A stretch of DNA of 30,701 bases from CALCNS01 sp964425745 (GCA_964425745.1 CAYRNW010000030.1:1-30701), one strand, 5' to 3'; shown: positions 7,600 to 16,896, numbered from the stretch's first letter. The notes: generated from the letters alone by a model not told the origin. Program-made: numbers and translations.

Positions 7600-9654
7600 C
7601 TATTTCAGATGTTGGTCGAAAAATTCAATCATTTGTGGGAAAGCATCTAACCAAGTTTTACGCCAACGGAAGGTGTGGTTTTCTCCCGGATAGTAGACTG
7701 CTCTAAAGTCTGCACCTCTTCCAAGCGTGACACAGTCGCGTACTAGCTTATCCTGTTGAGTGATGTCAACATTGGGGTCAGCTGTTCCTTGCAAGCTTAA
7801 CAACGGTCTCGATAAATTTTTCTTGTAGGTGCAAGGGGAGCCTTTTGCCCAAAGCTCAGGGGTCTTTTCCATATCCCCTAAGAAATAAGGATCCCCATTA
7901 TAATTACCATATTGATTGCGCATCCAGAATCCCCACTGAGCAATATCCCACAAGCCGGCAATATTGATTCCACAAGCGAACATATCAGGATACTGTGTCA
8001 TAGAGTGTAAGGTCATGTACCCTCCATAACTGAGGCCATAGACTGCAACCTTATTTCCATCGACGTAGTCAAGATTCTTCAAATATTTACCTGCGTTAAT
8101 AATATCGATCGTGTCATCTTGCCCTTTTACCTTCCATAAGCCATGCTTAAATGTTCTGCCATAACCAATACCTCCACGGAAATTGGGAGAAAGCACAACA
8201 TAGCCACGGCTTGTTAATAATTGGTTGAAGGCATAAAAAAGTGCATACGTTGAAGAAGGATGCCAACTTCCGCGCATTTGACGTGCAGGTCCCCCGTGCA
8301 CCCAAACAATAGCGGGGTATTTTTTTTGCGGATCAAAGTTTTGGGGCAGATAAAGAAATGCGTCGATTGGCCAATCTTTGGCTCCCGGATATTGGATGAG
8401 TTGGCTTTTTACGAGCTTTGAACTGAGCCCTTCCGGCATTGAGAAAGTGAGTTGCTTTGATGTGTTGGTTTTGAAATCATATACCCATAAATCCCCGTTT
8501 TTCTCTTGATCGCAATGGGTATAAACAAATTGAGTTCCTTTCGGTGAAAAAACGGGGGCAAGATTTGTTACCGGAAGGTCAATAACACATGATTCTTTGT
8601 TGTGAACAAGGTCATAGTGCCAAATATGCCGCTCAACTCGATTTTTTCGATTACTCGCATACAGAAAAGAAGTTCCGCTCGGTGACCAGGTGACTTTGTC
8701 GCCGGCTTGACCATAATCTTCGCAACTGCCAAAGGTCTTCTGTTCTAAGGTTTTTGCTTCAAGATTGTAGAGATAATGATGCAAATAGCCGTCTTTTTCT
8801 AATCCAAACAGAATATCTTTTCCTCCGGGACGAATTGAAGTGAAACTTGTAAAACCAAGGTTTTTTTCGTCATCCTTTTGGGTATACAGAATTTCAATGT
8901 TCGGACTGAAGCGAGAGATGATGCCGAAATCACTGTAGTTTTTCCATTGGGATTTTTGAGGAATCGTTAAAAGGCAGTGACTGAATTCGGCTCCGAAAAC
9001 ACCAGAAAGAGAATAAATCAATTGATGTTCATTCACCCATTGTCCACCACTGATTTGCTGATCGTGACCCGAGGAACGCCAAATATTTCTCTCGGTAAGT
9101 GTACACAGGGCTAGATAAGGTTTTTTGTTAGCATCAATCCACGTATAGAGAAAATAATCCCCGCCCGGACTCCAATCAAAAGAATCTCCGTGTACGGTTT
9201 GACTAAAACGTCCTCCAAAAACGTCTCCGATAGGTTTAATGTCGATCCTTTTGGCAGTTTCATCTTGGAAGAAGAAGATGGTTTTCCCATTGGTGGCTGC
9301 AAGATAAGCACCTTGTGGATGCCAGCTGATGCGTCCATAATAACCCCCTTCCCAGGATAGTTGCTGGTGCTTTTCCTGGGCTTCCGGGTCGAATAAATAT
9401 AGATTTCCGTCCATTATATAAGCTAATCTGTTTTTTGTTGGATGCCATTCTGCCGTTGAGACCCCTGAAACTGCAGTAGTAATTTGATAAGGTTTGTGAT
9501 GAGACAAATCAGAAGATTGCATGGGAACCAGCCATAAATCGGTGACTCCGCCGTCATTCCATTTATAAGCTAACCATTTTTCGTCGTGCGACCATGCAGG
9601 TAGACCGGTTAAGTAGCGCAGTGACAAAATTTCATGTACATGAATTTGACTCAT
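7600..9654 (-). CDS. S9 family serine peptidase (prolyl oligopeptidase / acylaminoacyl-peptidase type)
   Basis: A 684-residue cytoplasmic peptidase. Residues ~1-400 are a WD/TolB-like beta-propeller with repeated W-SPDG-type blades (for example WSPGGDYFLYT, WSPSGTSFLYAS). Residues ~420-684 form the alpha/beta-hydrolase domain. The oxyanion HGGP lies at 453-456, the nucleophile Ser542 in GLSYGGYM, then Asp626 in GTADPNVD and His660 in GENHTF. The propeller filters access, so oligopeptides are the expected substrates. No signal peptide is seen. ATG at 9654 is preceded on the minus strand by GGAGG. It is a single gene on the strand opposite to its neighbours, so it is likely its own transcription unit; exact substrate preference is unknown. 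Confidence 0.93.
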   Translation of the reverse strand: MSQIHVHEILSLRYLTGLPAWSHDEKWLAYKWNDGGVTDLWLVPMQSSDLSHHKPYQITTAVSGVSTAEWHPTKNRLAYIMDGNLYLFDPEAQEKHQQLSWEGGYYGRISWHPQGAYLAATNGKTIFFFQDETAKRIDIKPIGDVFGGRFSQTVHGDSFDWSPGGDYFLYTWIDANKKPYLALCTLTERNIWRSSGHDQQISGGQWVNEHQLIYSLSGVFGAEFSHCLLTIPQKSQWKNYSDFGIISRFSPNIEILYTQKDDEKNLGFTSFTSIRPGGKDILFGLEKDGYLHHYLYNLEAKTLEQKTFGSCEDYGQAGDKVTWSPSGTSFLYASNRKNRVERHIWHYDLVHNKESCVIDLPVTNLAPVFSPKGTQFVYTHCDQEKNGDLWVYDFKTNTSKQLTFSMPEGLSSKLVKSQLIQYPGAKDWPIDAFLYLPQNFDPQKKYPAIVWVHGGPARQMRGSWHPSSTYALFYAFNQLLTSRGYVVLSPNFRGGIGYGRTFKHGLWKVKGQDDTIDIINAGKYLKNLDYVDGNKVAVYGLSYGGYMTLHSMTQYPDMFACGINIAGLWDIAQWGFWMRNQYGNYNGDPYFLGDMEKTPELWAKGSPCTYKKNLSRPLLSLQGTADPNVDITQQDKLVRDCVTLGRGADFRAVYYPGENHTFRWRKTWLDAFPQMIEFFDQHLK

Positions 9655-9788
9655 AGAGATCGCCTCCGTTTCAATAAAGTGACAAAAAAAGAGAATTACC
9701 TTTCGCTTTTCGCTAAAAAGAAGTAGAATCCCTTCTCAATTTGAGATGTAGCGAGAAATAAAAATTAAAGTAGCAACATCACAACTTG

Positions 9789-9817
9789 TTGTAATAGGGG
9801 GCGTTTGATGTTAAAAT
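9789..9817 (+). promoter_or_regulatory. Candidate promoter upstream of the DUF4321-maf-radC-mre cluster
   Basis: TTGTAA (9789-9794), a 17-bp spacer ending in an extended -10 TGT, then TAAAAT (9812-9817). It lies 55 bp before the DUF4321 start codon and is the only good promoter in the 217-bp gap shared with the divergent peptidase gene. Confidence 0.55.
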
Positions 9818-9871
9818 GAACAAGAAGCATGAGGCTATGCTTGAATTCAAACGAGGAAATGGGGAACAGAT

Positions 9872-10135
9872 ATGTTTAGAAGTAGAAAAAGAATATCCCG
9901 TTGGTGGCTGGTTCTTGCCATTGTTCTCGGTACACTGATGGGTGGAATATTAGGGGACTTTATCGGTAATTGGTTGCCACTGGCGCGATTAGGAATCGAA
10001 ATAGGAAATACAGCTCCGTTTGTCATCAATACGAGCTTATTGATGATGAATCTTCAAATCCTTGCTCGCTTTAATCTAGGCTCTTTATTAGGCTTATTCA
10101 TTGGCATCCTGATATTTCGTTATTTTGATCGGTAG
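9872..10135 (+). CDS. DUF4321 small membrane protein
   Basis: An 87-residue protein with a basic N-terminus (FRSRKRISRWW) and two hydrophobic helices. The first is about residues 12-32 and glycine-rich (GTLMGGILGDFIG); the second is about 65-84. It matches the DUF4321 family, commonly found immediately before maf in Clostridia. No function is known. Genes around it act in septum formation and wall elongation, so a role near the envelope is a guess from context. Start ATG follows GGGGAA. It is 8 bp from maf, clearly the same operon. Confidence 0.8.
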   Translation: MFRSRKRISRWWLVLAIVLGTLMGGILGDFIGNWLPLARLGIEIGNTAPFVINTSLLMMNLQILARFNLGSLLGLFIGILIFRYFDR

Positions 10136-10143
10136 GGGAAACT

Positions 10144-10710
10144 ATGAAGAATTTGATTTTAGCTAGTAATTCGCCCCGGAGAAGAGACCTGCTGGATCAG
10201 GTTCAAATCGAGTATTCTGTTGATCCCAGCAACTCCGATGAGATCATCAATTATACATTGTCGCCGGAGGACCTCGTTATTGAATTAGCAAGAGGGAAAG
10301 CACTCGATGTAGCGAAACGCCATCATCACAGTATCGTATTAGCTGCAGATACGATGGTTATTTGTGATCAAAGCTTTTTAGGGAAACCCAAAGATGCTGA
10401 TGAAGCAGAAAATATGTTGCAAAAGCTTTCGGGGAAGACACATCGGGTGGTAACAGGAGTCGTACTTTTAGATACTGAAACCCATAGAAGATTAGAAGCA
10501 GCAGAAACGACGAATGTAACGTTCGGAGTTTTAAGTTCCGAAGAGATACGCTGGTATGTTGAAAGCGGAGAACCCTTTGGAAAAGCCGGTGCTTATGCCA
10601 TTCAGGGACTTGCGGCAAGGTTTGTTGAACGGATTGAAGGGTGTTATAACAATATCATCGGCTTGCCTGTTTATCGAGTATTAAATATGTTGAAGGAAAT
10701 AAATCGGTGA
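10144..10710 (+). CDS. maf: Maf family nucleotide pyrophosphatase
   Basis: A 188-residue Maf/YceF/YhdE-type protein, a house-cleaning pyrophosphatase that hydrolyses non-canonical or pyrimidine nucleoside triphosphates to the monophosphate. The N-terminal signature is LASNSPRRRDLL (6-17). AADTMVICD carries the catalytic Asp, and FGKAGAYAIQGLAARFV is the conserved second block. Length is typical. In B. subtilis Maf is linked to arrest of septum formation and sits beside radC and mreB, the same arrangement as here apart from mreB. Its TGA overlaps the GTG start of radC by 4 bp, so the two are translationally coupled. Confidence 0.95.
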   Translation: MKNLILASNSPRRRDLLDQVQIEYSVDPSNSDEIINYTLSPEDLVIELARGKALDVAKRHHHSIVLAADTMVICDQSFLGKPKDADEAENMLQKLSGKTHRVVTGVVLLDTETHRRLEAAETTNVTFGVLSSEEIRWYVESGEPFGKAGAYAIQGLAARFVERIEGCYNNIIGLPVYRVLNMLKEINR

Positions 10711-11426
10711 AACCTATGTCTATGCAAGAACAGAATTTTGATGCAGAAGGATTTTCTCGCAAGATACCGGCAGAAGTGCGCCCGCGCGAGCGAATTGAAG
10801 CAGAAGGTGTAGAGAGTTTAAGGGATCACGAGTTATTGGCAGTTTTGCTGGGAACAGGATATCAAGGGTTCGATGTTATGCAACTTGCCAATCATCTTCT
10901 TAAAAATTTTAATGGATTACAAGGCTTGTTGAAGTGTGATTATCGCGAATTGCGAAACGAAAAGGGTTTAGGAAAAGCGAAGGCTGCGCAGTTGGCTGCG
11001 GTGCTCGAGATTGCGAAGCGAATTTCCAAACCTCAAAAATCAGAAACACTTCGAAATTCCGAAGAAGCAGCAACTTACTTAATGCCCTTGTTAAGGCACG
11101 AGACCCAAGAAAAATTCCTGGTCCTGTGTTTAAACAGTAAAAACCAGCTTTTGTGCATGGAAACGGTATTTGTTGGTACACTCAACTCTACGATTGTCCA
11201 CCCGAGAGAGGTTTTCCAAGTTGCAATTCGTCATTCTGCTGCCGGAATTTTGGTTGCCCACAATCATCCGAGTGGAGATCCTAGCCCAAGCAAAGAGGAT
11301 ATAAAAGTCACCCAAAATTTGATTGAATCCGGAAAAGTCGTGGGAATTCCTTTATTAGATCATGTAGTAATTGGCCATGGCAAATGGCAAAGCTTGAGGA
11401 CAACGGGAATGTTTGAGTGGAAGTAA
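10707..11426 (+). CDS. radC: RadC family JAB/JAMM-domain protein
   Basis: A 239-residue RadC. Residues ~1-110 are the UPF0758 N-terminal helix-hairpin-helix region (VESLRDHELLAVLLGTG, NEKGLGKAKAAQLAA). Residues ~115-239 are the JAMM metalloprotease-like domain with His185, His187 and Asp198 in HNHPSGDPSPSKED as predicted zinc ligands. The historic DNA-repair role is disputed and the biochemical activity is unknown. GTG 10707 follows AAGGA by 9 nt; ATGs at 10716 and 10722 are less well placed. Normally mreB follows; here mreC begins 28 bp later. Confidence 0.94.
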   Translation: MKPMSMQEQNFDAEGFSRKIPAEVRPRERIEAEGVESLRDHELLAVLLGTGYQGFDVMQLANHLLKNFNGLQGLLKCDYRELRNEKGLGKAKAAQLAAVLEIAKRISKPQKSETLRNSEEAATYLMPLLRHETQEKFLVLCLNSKNQLLCMETVFVGTLNSTIVHPREVFQVAIRHSAAGILVAHNHPSGDPSPSKEDIKVTQNLIESGKVVGIPLLDHVVIGHGKWQSLRTTGMFEWK

Positions 11427-11453
11427 ATACGAATAGACAAAGTGGTGAGAATG

Positions 11454-12329
11454 ATGAATCCAAATCCCAATCAAAAAAAAGATCGCTTCACGCAGTTATT
11501 AGTGGTGGGCGTCCTTTTGATTTCTTTGATTGTTGCGTTTGATCTTCGCACCAGCACGGTGAGTCATTCGATACAAGGTATAACACGAGAAGTGATGGCG
11601 CCAATGCAGAAGTGGTCTGTCGATGTCTTTACATGGTGGAAAGATATGTTCGACACCATCCAGAATTTCCGAACTCTCAAAGATGAGAATGCGCTCTTGC
11701 GAGAACATAACACCTTGTTATTGCAAGCATACTCTAGGTTAGAAGCTTTAGAAGCGGAAAACAACCGTTTACGGGATATGGTACAATTCAAAGAAGCAAA
11801 CCTTCAATATGAAATAGCTATTGCCCAAATCATAGGTTGGCCGAATTCCAGCTGGTCCTCCCGTTATATCCTTGGGTTGGGCTCAAGTGACGGAATAGCA
11901 GTGGGTATGGTTGCGGTCTCGAGCCAAGGAGTGTTAGGGAAGATTGTTTATGTAACAGAACATACTTCGGAACTTATGCTCATCACCGATGAACTTGCCT
12001 CTGTGGGTGCCCGTGTTTTACCAGGAGGCTACTTAAGTATTGTTTCGGGTCAAGGAGCAAATGTTTCTACACTAAAGTTATCGTTGCTCCCCGGATCAGC
12101 TGAGGTTCATGTTGGCGATAAAATCGTTACCTCGGGATTAAGTGATCTTTACCCCGAGGGTTTAACCATTGGTTCTATTGTTAAAATTGATGATCAAGGA
12201 ACAGGGATGCATCAGACTGCAGAAGTTGCACCAGCAGTTCGGTTTTCTTCTTTGTATGAAGTTATGATCCTATTTAACATACAGGCTACCGAACTGCCTG
12301 CTTCCTTACAGGAAGAGGTAACTCCATGA
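11454..12329 (+). CDS. mreC: Rod shape-determining protein MreC
   Basis: A 291-residue MreC with a short cytoplasmic N-terminus, one membrane helix (about residues 14-31), an extracytoplasmic coiled coil (about 60-105, ENALLREHNTLLL...LEAENNRLRD) and the two-barrel MreC domain (about 110-280, with VGMVAVSSQGVLGKI and VGDKIVTSGLSDLYPEGL). MreC scaffolds the elongasome and activates PBP2. Frame is open from GTG 11442; ATG 11454, 5 nt after GGTGA, is my choice, and ATG 11451 is also possible. It overlaps mreD by 4 bp. No mreB is upstream. Confidence 0.93.
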   Translation: MNPNPNQKKDRFTQLLVVGVLLISLIVAFDLRTSTVSHSIQGITREVMAPMQKWSVDVFTWWKDMFDTIQNFRTLKDENALLREHNTLLLQAYSRLEALEAENNRLRDMVQFKEANLQYEIAIAQIIGWPNSSWSSRYILGLGSSDGIAVGMVAVSSQGVLGKIVYVTEHTSELMLITDELASVGARVLPGGYLSIVSGQGANVSTLKLSLLPGSAEVHVGDKIVTSGLSDLYPEGLTIGSIVKIDDQGTGMHQTAEVAPAVRFSSLYEVMILFNIQATELPASLQEEVTP

Positions 12330-12835
12330 AGCACAGTTTGATTTGGATTATCATTCTATTGTTGACTCTGACTTTGCAAATGATTATTGTGCCTCATTTG
12401 CTGCTGCAACAATTGAAAATCGACCTAGTTCTATTGGTGGTAATCTCGTATTCTTTGCTTCAAGGATCTAGGCAGGGGCTGATCTTTGGCCTTTTGGCAG
12501 GCTTGATTTGTGATAGCTTTGTAGGGCACCCCTTTGGCCTACAAATGCTTCTAAAGGGCCTAATAGGAGGAGCTGTGGGACGTTTGAATGGAATGTACCT
12601 CGAAAATCAGTTGGGAGTCCCTTTGCTGGCAGCAACCGGGGCATGGATACTGAATGAACTATTGCAACACACAACCCATAAACTATTATATAAGGGAGAG
12701 TTTTGGCCGTCACAAGAATATTGGAAAAGTTACCTTCCAACATTGGTCAGTGAGATTTTGATTTTCATCGTTGTCTACTATTGTATCAGATGGATTTTGC
12801 TGAACGAAAAAAGAGCCGGGTTGATTAAGGATTGA
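12326..12835 (+). CDS. mreD: Rod shape-determining protein MreD
   Basis: A 169-residue, very hydrophobic integral membrane protein with about five helices. Typical MreD features are the N-terminal amphipathic/hydrophobic helix, the central LLQGSRQGLIFGLLAGLICD segment and a glycine-rich turn. It works with MreC, PBP2 and RodA in lateral wall synthesis. ATG overlaps the mreC stop (ATGA), and its own stop lies 11 bp before the mrdA start, indicating a tightly coupled operon. Confidence 0.9.
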   Translation: MKHSLIWIIILLLTLTLQMIIVPHLLLQQLKIDLVLLVVISYSLLQGSRQGLIFGLLAGLICDSFVGHPFGLQMLLKGLIGGAVGRLNGMYLENQLGVPLLAATGAWILNELLQHTTHKLLYKGEFWPSQEYWKSYLPTLVSEILIFIVVYYCIRWILLNEKRAGLIKD

Positions 12836-12846
12836 GTGGTGATAAC

Positions 12847-14796
12847 ATGAATTCTGTATGGAAAGATGAGAATCAGGCGAGCAAAAGGCAACGGTGGATG
12901 TCGTTCTTTATCATTGCAGTTGGAGTAATCTTATTGGTACGATTGTTTTACTTACAGATCCTAAACGGTAGTCAGTATGATCTTGAATCCAAGGAAAATC
13001 GGATTCGAGTACTCAAGGTTATGCCCCAACGAGGCAATATTTATGATGTTAACGGTGAAGTTTTAGTAACAACGAGGACGGCATACACCATTGCAATGAT
13101 CGATTTAGGAGAAGAGAAAGTTCAGCAATCGGCACAAGTTTTGTCGCAATTGTTAAATATACCTTCAGAGAGTATCGTTGCTCAGGTTGATAATCGGGAA
13201 CGGCGAGCAGAAGCAGTCTATATTGCAATTGACGTCGATTTCGCAACGGTTACAAAAGTTTTAGAAAGATCCGAAAGCTTACCGGGTGTATATATCGATT
13301 ATTTACCGATTCGAGAGTATCCTTACGGATCGGTTTTATCTCATGTCTTGGGGTATCTCTCTGAGATATCCCAAGAAGATTTGGATAGTTGGGCCGCTGG
13401 TCAAGGATATGTAATCGGGGATTTGGTAGGCAGAGCAGGATTAGAGCGTTCTTATGAATCGATCCTGCGGGGGACCAACGGTGGAGTCGTTGTTGAAGTG
13501 GATTCACAAGACAATCTTATTCGCGTTTTAGAACGAGTCGAACCTGTGGCGGGGAATGATCTTCACTTAACAATCGATATCAAATTACAGCTCGAAGCAG
13601 AAGCGCTTTTAGAAAACTCGTTAGTCACGATTAGGAGCCAACCCTGGGGTACGTATCAAGCGAAGGAGGCCTATAGTGGTGCCTTCGTTATGTTAGAAAA
13701 CAAGACCGGTCGCATTTTGGCCATGGCGAGTTATCCGGATTATGATCCGAACGACTGGGAACTTGGGGTTTTGCAGGATGAAGAGAAAAGAGTACAATAT
13801 TTGATTGGATCAAAAGAATATCCGAATGCCATGCTAAATCGAGCAGTATTAGCGGCTTTGCCCCCAGGGTCGATTTTCAAACCAATCACACTGGCAGCAG
13901 CCCTGGAAAGTGGTGTAGTTCAACGTTTTGAAACAATCCAGTGTAAAGGTTATTACGATACGCTGGATGAGGAGAATCCCCCCAAATGTTGGGTCTATCC
14001 TTCCAGTCATGGCTGGATTAACGCCATTGAAGCATTAGCCCATTCATGCAATTCGTATTTTTTTGAAGTTGGACGCCGTTTGGGAATTGATGCATTAGAT
14101 CAATATGCAGCGATGTTTGGTTTAGGGGAGGATACAGGATTCGAGGATTTGCTTTTTGAATCCGAAGGTAGTTACCAATTCACCCACCGGTCGAATCCGG
14201 AATATAAAGCATGGGCTTATGAAAATTATCTTATTGCTGAGGAAGAGTGGTATGAAGGTGAAACAATCTTCTCTGCAATTGGACAACAGTATAGTGCATT
14301 TACGCCTCTTCAAATGGTTTCCGCCACAGCACAAATCGCCAATCGCGGCAATCGCTATGCTCCTGCTTTAGTGGATTATATGATCGATTCAGAAGGAAAC
14401 CGAGTTCAAATTTTCCAAAAAAGCTTAGTGGAAACTGCCGATCTTCAGGATTCAACTTGGGAAACGATTCATCAAGGGTTAATTGCCGTAACACAGCCCG
14501 GTGGAACCTCGGAACGAACGTATTTTGGAAATTTGGAAAACATCTATTTGTGGAAGGATTTACCATTTCAAGTGGCTGCTAAAACCGGAACTGCACAGGT
14601 TGCGAACGATCCACTTGACCTAAAGTCACATGCCTGGTTTACTGCCTATGCACCTGCTCAAGATCCCGAAATTACGATGACGATGGTCATAGAAGCCGGT
14701 CGGAGTGGAAGTTCTTCTTGTGGTCCAGCTATTTCACAAATGTTTCGGCATTATTTTGATCAGACTTTACTGCCAATAGAAATCAAAAGGCCATAA
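12847..14796 (+). CDS. mrdA: Penicillin-binding protein 2 (elongation-specific transpeptidase)
   Basis: A 649-residue class B PBP. A membrane anchor (about 20-36) is followed by the pedestal/dimerisation domain (RGNIYDVNGEVL, GRAGLERSYESILRG) and the transpeptidase domain. The three catalytic motifs are S342-I-F-K345, S400-C-N402 and K579-T-G581. It cross-links peptidoglycan during elongation outside the membrane, partnered with RodA encoded two genes downstream. The open frame reaches back to a TTG at 12832 overlapping mreD, but GGTGA lies 4 nt before ATG 12847, as for mreC. A gap of 23 bp separates it from minD; no minC lies there. Confidence 0.95.
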   Translation: MNSVWKDENQASKRQRWMSFFIIAVGVILLVRLFYLQILNGSQYDLESKENRIRVLKVMPQRGNIYDVNGEVLVTTRTAYTIAMIDLGEEKVQQSAQVLSQLLNIPSESIVAQVDNRERRAEAVYIAIDVDFATVTKVLERSESLPGVYIDYLPIREYPYGSVLSHVLGYLSEISQEDLDSWAAGQGYVIGDLVGRAGLERSYESILRGTNGGVVVEVDSQDNLIRVLERVEPVAGNDLHLTIDIKLQLEAEALLENSLVTIRSQPWGTYQAKEAYSGAFVMLENKTGRILAMASYPDYDPNDWELGVLQDEEKRVQYLIGSKEYPNAMLNRAVLAALPPGSIFKPITLAAALESGVVQRFETIQCKGYYDTLDEENPPKCWVYPSSHGWINAIEALAHSCNSYFFEVGRRLGIDALDQYAAMFGLGEDTGFEDLLFESEGSYQFTHRSNPEYKAWAYENYLIAEEEWYEGETIFSAIGQQYSAFTPLQMVSATAQIANRGNRYAPALVDYMIDSEGNRVQIFQKSLVETADLQDSTWETIHQGLIAVTQPGGTSERTYFGNLENIYLWKDLPFQVAAKTGTAQVANDPLDLKSHAWFTAYAPAQDPEITMTMVIEAGRSGSSSCGPAISQMFRHYFDQTLLPIEIKRP

Positions 14797-14819
14797 CCGT
14801 TTTCTGAAAGGAGGATCCT

Positions 14820-15614
14820 ATGGGTAAAATTGTTGCAGTGATCTCGGGAAAAGGCGGAACCGGAAAAACAACGATATCTGCAAATTTAGGAGCTGCTTTA
14901 TCACTGATGGATCAAAAGGTTTTATTGATCGATGGAGACGCAGGTCTGCGAAATTTAGACCTTCTTTTAGGTTTGGAAACAAAAATTAAAGTAGACCTTG
15001 ACCAAGTCCTACAATCTCAATCTTCTTGGCAAGAAGCAGTTTTACAAGTGGAACGATTTCCGAACTTGTTTTTATTGCCAGGGGCAAAGGAACATAGAGC
15101 TCTTCCCGTATTCGAGACTGTGGAATTGCTTAGAACTGTGAAAGAGGATTTTGATTGGATTCTCATTGACTGCCCAGCTGGCATGGGGGACCTCTTTCGG
15201 GTTGCGGTAAACCAAGCAGAGCAACTCATCTGTGTGGTTACTCCCGATATAACCTCAGTTCAAAACGGAAGAAGAGCGTTACGAGAAGCCTTGCAGCACA
15301 GTAAGGCAGAACCTCTGTTCATCTTAAATCGTGCGAATTTTAATGCAATGGTCCTGGGAGAATCCTTAGATGTTGAAAGTGTTGCAGGATTATTGCCAGC
15401 AATTTTATTGGGTGTTATCGAGGAGGACTCTGGGTTTGTACGTGCGGCCAATCTTGGAGAACTCCTTATGGTACAAGATCGATCTCCTGCTACACAAAGT
15501 TTACGACGTATCGCCAAAAGATTGCTTGGTGAAAAAATTGCTTTCCCAAAAATGCAAGCACGGCCAGTTGAAGAAGTGGGTTTTTTAAAATGGTGGAGAA
15601 ATCTACTCAAGTAA
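14820..15614 (+). CDS. minD: Septum site-determining ATPase MinD
   Basis: A 264-residue ParA/MinD-family ATPase. The deviant Walker A is KGGTGKTT (11-18) with signature Lys11. IDGDAGLRNLDLLLGLE follows near residue 40, and the Walker B region is WILIDCPAG. The C-terminus FLKWWRNLLK is an amphipathic helix of the MinD membrane-targeting type, which supports MinD rather than a plasmid ParA. MinD recruits MinC to the membrane to block off-centre division. Neither minC (usually just upstream) nor minE (usually just downstream) is present locally. Start ATG follows AAAGGAGG. rodA starts 24 bp later. Confidence 0.9.
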   Translation: MGKIVAVISGKGGTGKTTISANLGAALSLMDQKVLLIDGDAGLRNLDLLLGLETKIKVDLDQVLQSQSSWQEAVLQVERFPNLFLLPGAKEHRALPVFETVELLRTVKEDFDWILIDCPAGMGDLFRVAVNQAEQLICVVTPDITSVQNGRRALREALQHSKAEPLFILNRANFNAMVLGESLDVESVAGLLPAILLGVIEEDSGFVRAANLGELLMVQDRSPATQSLRRIAKRLLGEKIAFPKMQARPVEEVGFLKWWRNLLK

Positions 15615-15638
15615 ATCATAAGTAGAAGGAGGGAGCAA

Positions 15639-16775
15639 GTGAATCCGTTTCATTTTGAGAAAAAGTATTTTAAAAATGCCGATTGGCTGCTCAATCTTTC
15701 TATTTTTATTTTTCTTATTGCCAGCAGCTTAATGATCTTTAGCACAAGCAGGAATATCGTTGAGAATCAACCCTATTATTATGTAATTCGGCATTTGATT
15801 GCCATGGGTCTCGGAATGGGGTTGTTTTTAGTCAGCTCTTATTTGGACTATCATTTCTGGCAAAATTTACAGATACCAATCTACTTAGTTATGATTCTCA
15901 TGCTAATCGCGGTTCTTTTTATCGGTATGGAGGGTGACTATGGGGGTCAATCTTGGATTCCTATGGGTCCAATCAGCCTTCAGCCTGTAGAATTGGCAAA
16001 GATTATTCTGATTCTTAATTTAGCAGGCTTTATCCAAAACGAAAAGCGCTGCAACTCCGTTTTGTGTTTGTTTTGGCTCTTGCTAATTATGGGGATTCCG
16101 TTAGGCCTCGTGATGCTGCAGCCCGATTTAGGTTCAGGATTGGTTTTCCTTGCCATTTGGTTCGGAATCGTTTTCATCTCAGGAGTACACATGAAGTATC
16201 TTTTCGGACTCATGGCTGGGGGCTTAGCTGTTTTCCCGTTTCTCTGGAGTAAGCTCGAAGAATATCAGAAAATTCGGATCTTGATTTTTACAAATTTGGA
16301 TTATTATAAAACCAATTCAGCTTTTGCTAAATATACGTGGCAACTGATTCAGTCGATTATTGCTATTGGCTCCGGACGGTTGTGGGGAAGAGGTTATTTA
16401 CATGGGACGCAAACTCAATTGGAGTTTGTGCCGGAGAAACATTCCGACATGATTTTTTCAGCCTTAGCAGAGGAGTTTGGTTTCATAGGTTCGGGTGCGC
16501 TTATTCTTTTGTATCTATTTTTGATTTATCGAATCTTTCGCGTCGGCCAACAGTCGAACGATGGATTTGCTCGTCTGATCTGTACCGGTATGGGAAGCAT
16601 GTTACTGTTTCATCTTCTTGTTAATGTGGGTATGACCTTAGGGGTCATGCCTGTTACTGGTATACCCTGGCCTTTAATGAGTTACGCAAGTTCAAATTTA
16701 ATGGCAGTATTATGGGGATTGGGAATCGTGAATTCAATTGCTCTTCGTAGCAATAAGACGCTTTTTGGCAATTGA
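15639..16775 (+). CDS. rodA: RodA/FtsW/SpoVE family peptidoglycan glycosyltransferase
   Basis: A 378-residue SEDS protein with about ten membrane helices, which polymerises lipid II into glycan strands with its partner PBP2. Conserved blocks are GGQSWIPMGPISLQPVELAKI, with the catalytic-site region around E119, LQPDLGSGLVF, and the C-terminal FVPEKHSDMIFSALAEEFGF...GIPWPLMSYASSN. Context beside mrdA, mreC and mreD supports RodA rather than FtsW. Start GTG 15639 follows AGGAGGG. It is the last gene of the shape cluster; no clear terminator hairpin follows. Confidence 0.93.
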   Translation: MNPFHFEKKYFKNADWLLNLSIFIFLIASSLMIFSTSRNIVENQPYYYVIRHLIAMGLGMGLFLVSSYLDYHFWQNLQIPIYLVMILMLIAVLFIGMEGDYGGQSWIPMGPISLQPVELAKIILILNLAGFIQNEKRCNSVLCLFWLLLIMGIPLGLVMLQPDLGSGLVFLAIWFGIVFISGVHMKYLFGLMAGGLAVFPFLWSKLEEYQKIRILIFTNLDYYKTNSAFAKYTWQLIQSIIAIGSGRLWGRGYLHGTQTQLEFVPEKHSDMIFSALAEEFGFIGSGALILLYLFLIYRIFRVGQQSNDGFARLICTGMGSMLLFHLLVNVGMTLGVMPVTGIPWPLMSYASSNLMAVLWGLGIVNSIALRSNKTLFGN

Positions 16776-16831
16776 TGAGGAAACTACACAAATCTTTCGA
16801 TAAAACCCAAAAAGCTTTATACCTTTGTATA

Positions 16832-16860
16832 TGGTAACCCACAGAAAAATCAGGTATAAT
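16832..16860 (+). promoter_or_regulatory. Candidate promoter for the MFS transporter gene
   Basis: A perfect TATAAT (16855-16860) lies 36 bp before the start codon, with a weak TGGTAA -35 (16832-16837) at 17 bp. It suggests that transcription restarts after rodA. Confidence 0.5.
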
Positions 16861-16896
16861 CCGTACATTGTATCTAAATGGAACGGAGACGAGAAC

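Noticed and set aside
9734..9746. TCTCAA-T-TTGAGA dyad in the peptidase/DUF4321 gap as an operator
   Set aside because: Only 6-bp arms, no second copy, and not well placed relative to a convincing promoter; chance is likely in AT-rich DNA.
14820..15614. MinD-like gene as a plasmid ParA or chromosome-partition Soj
   Set aside because: No parB neighbour, context is mrdA-rodA, and the C-terminal amphipathic membrane helix is MinD-like.
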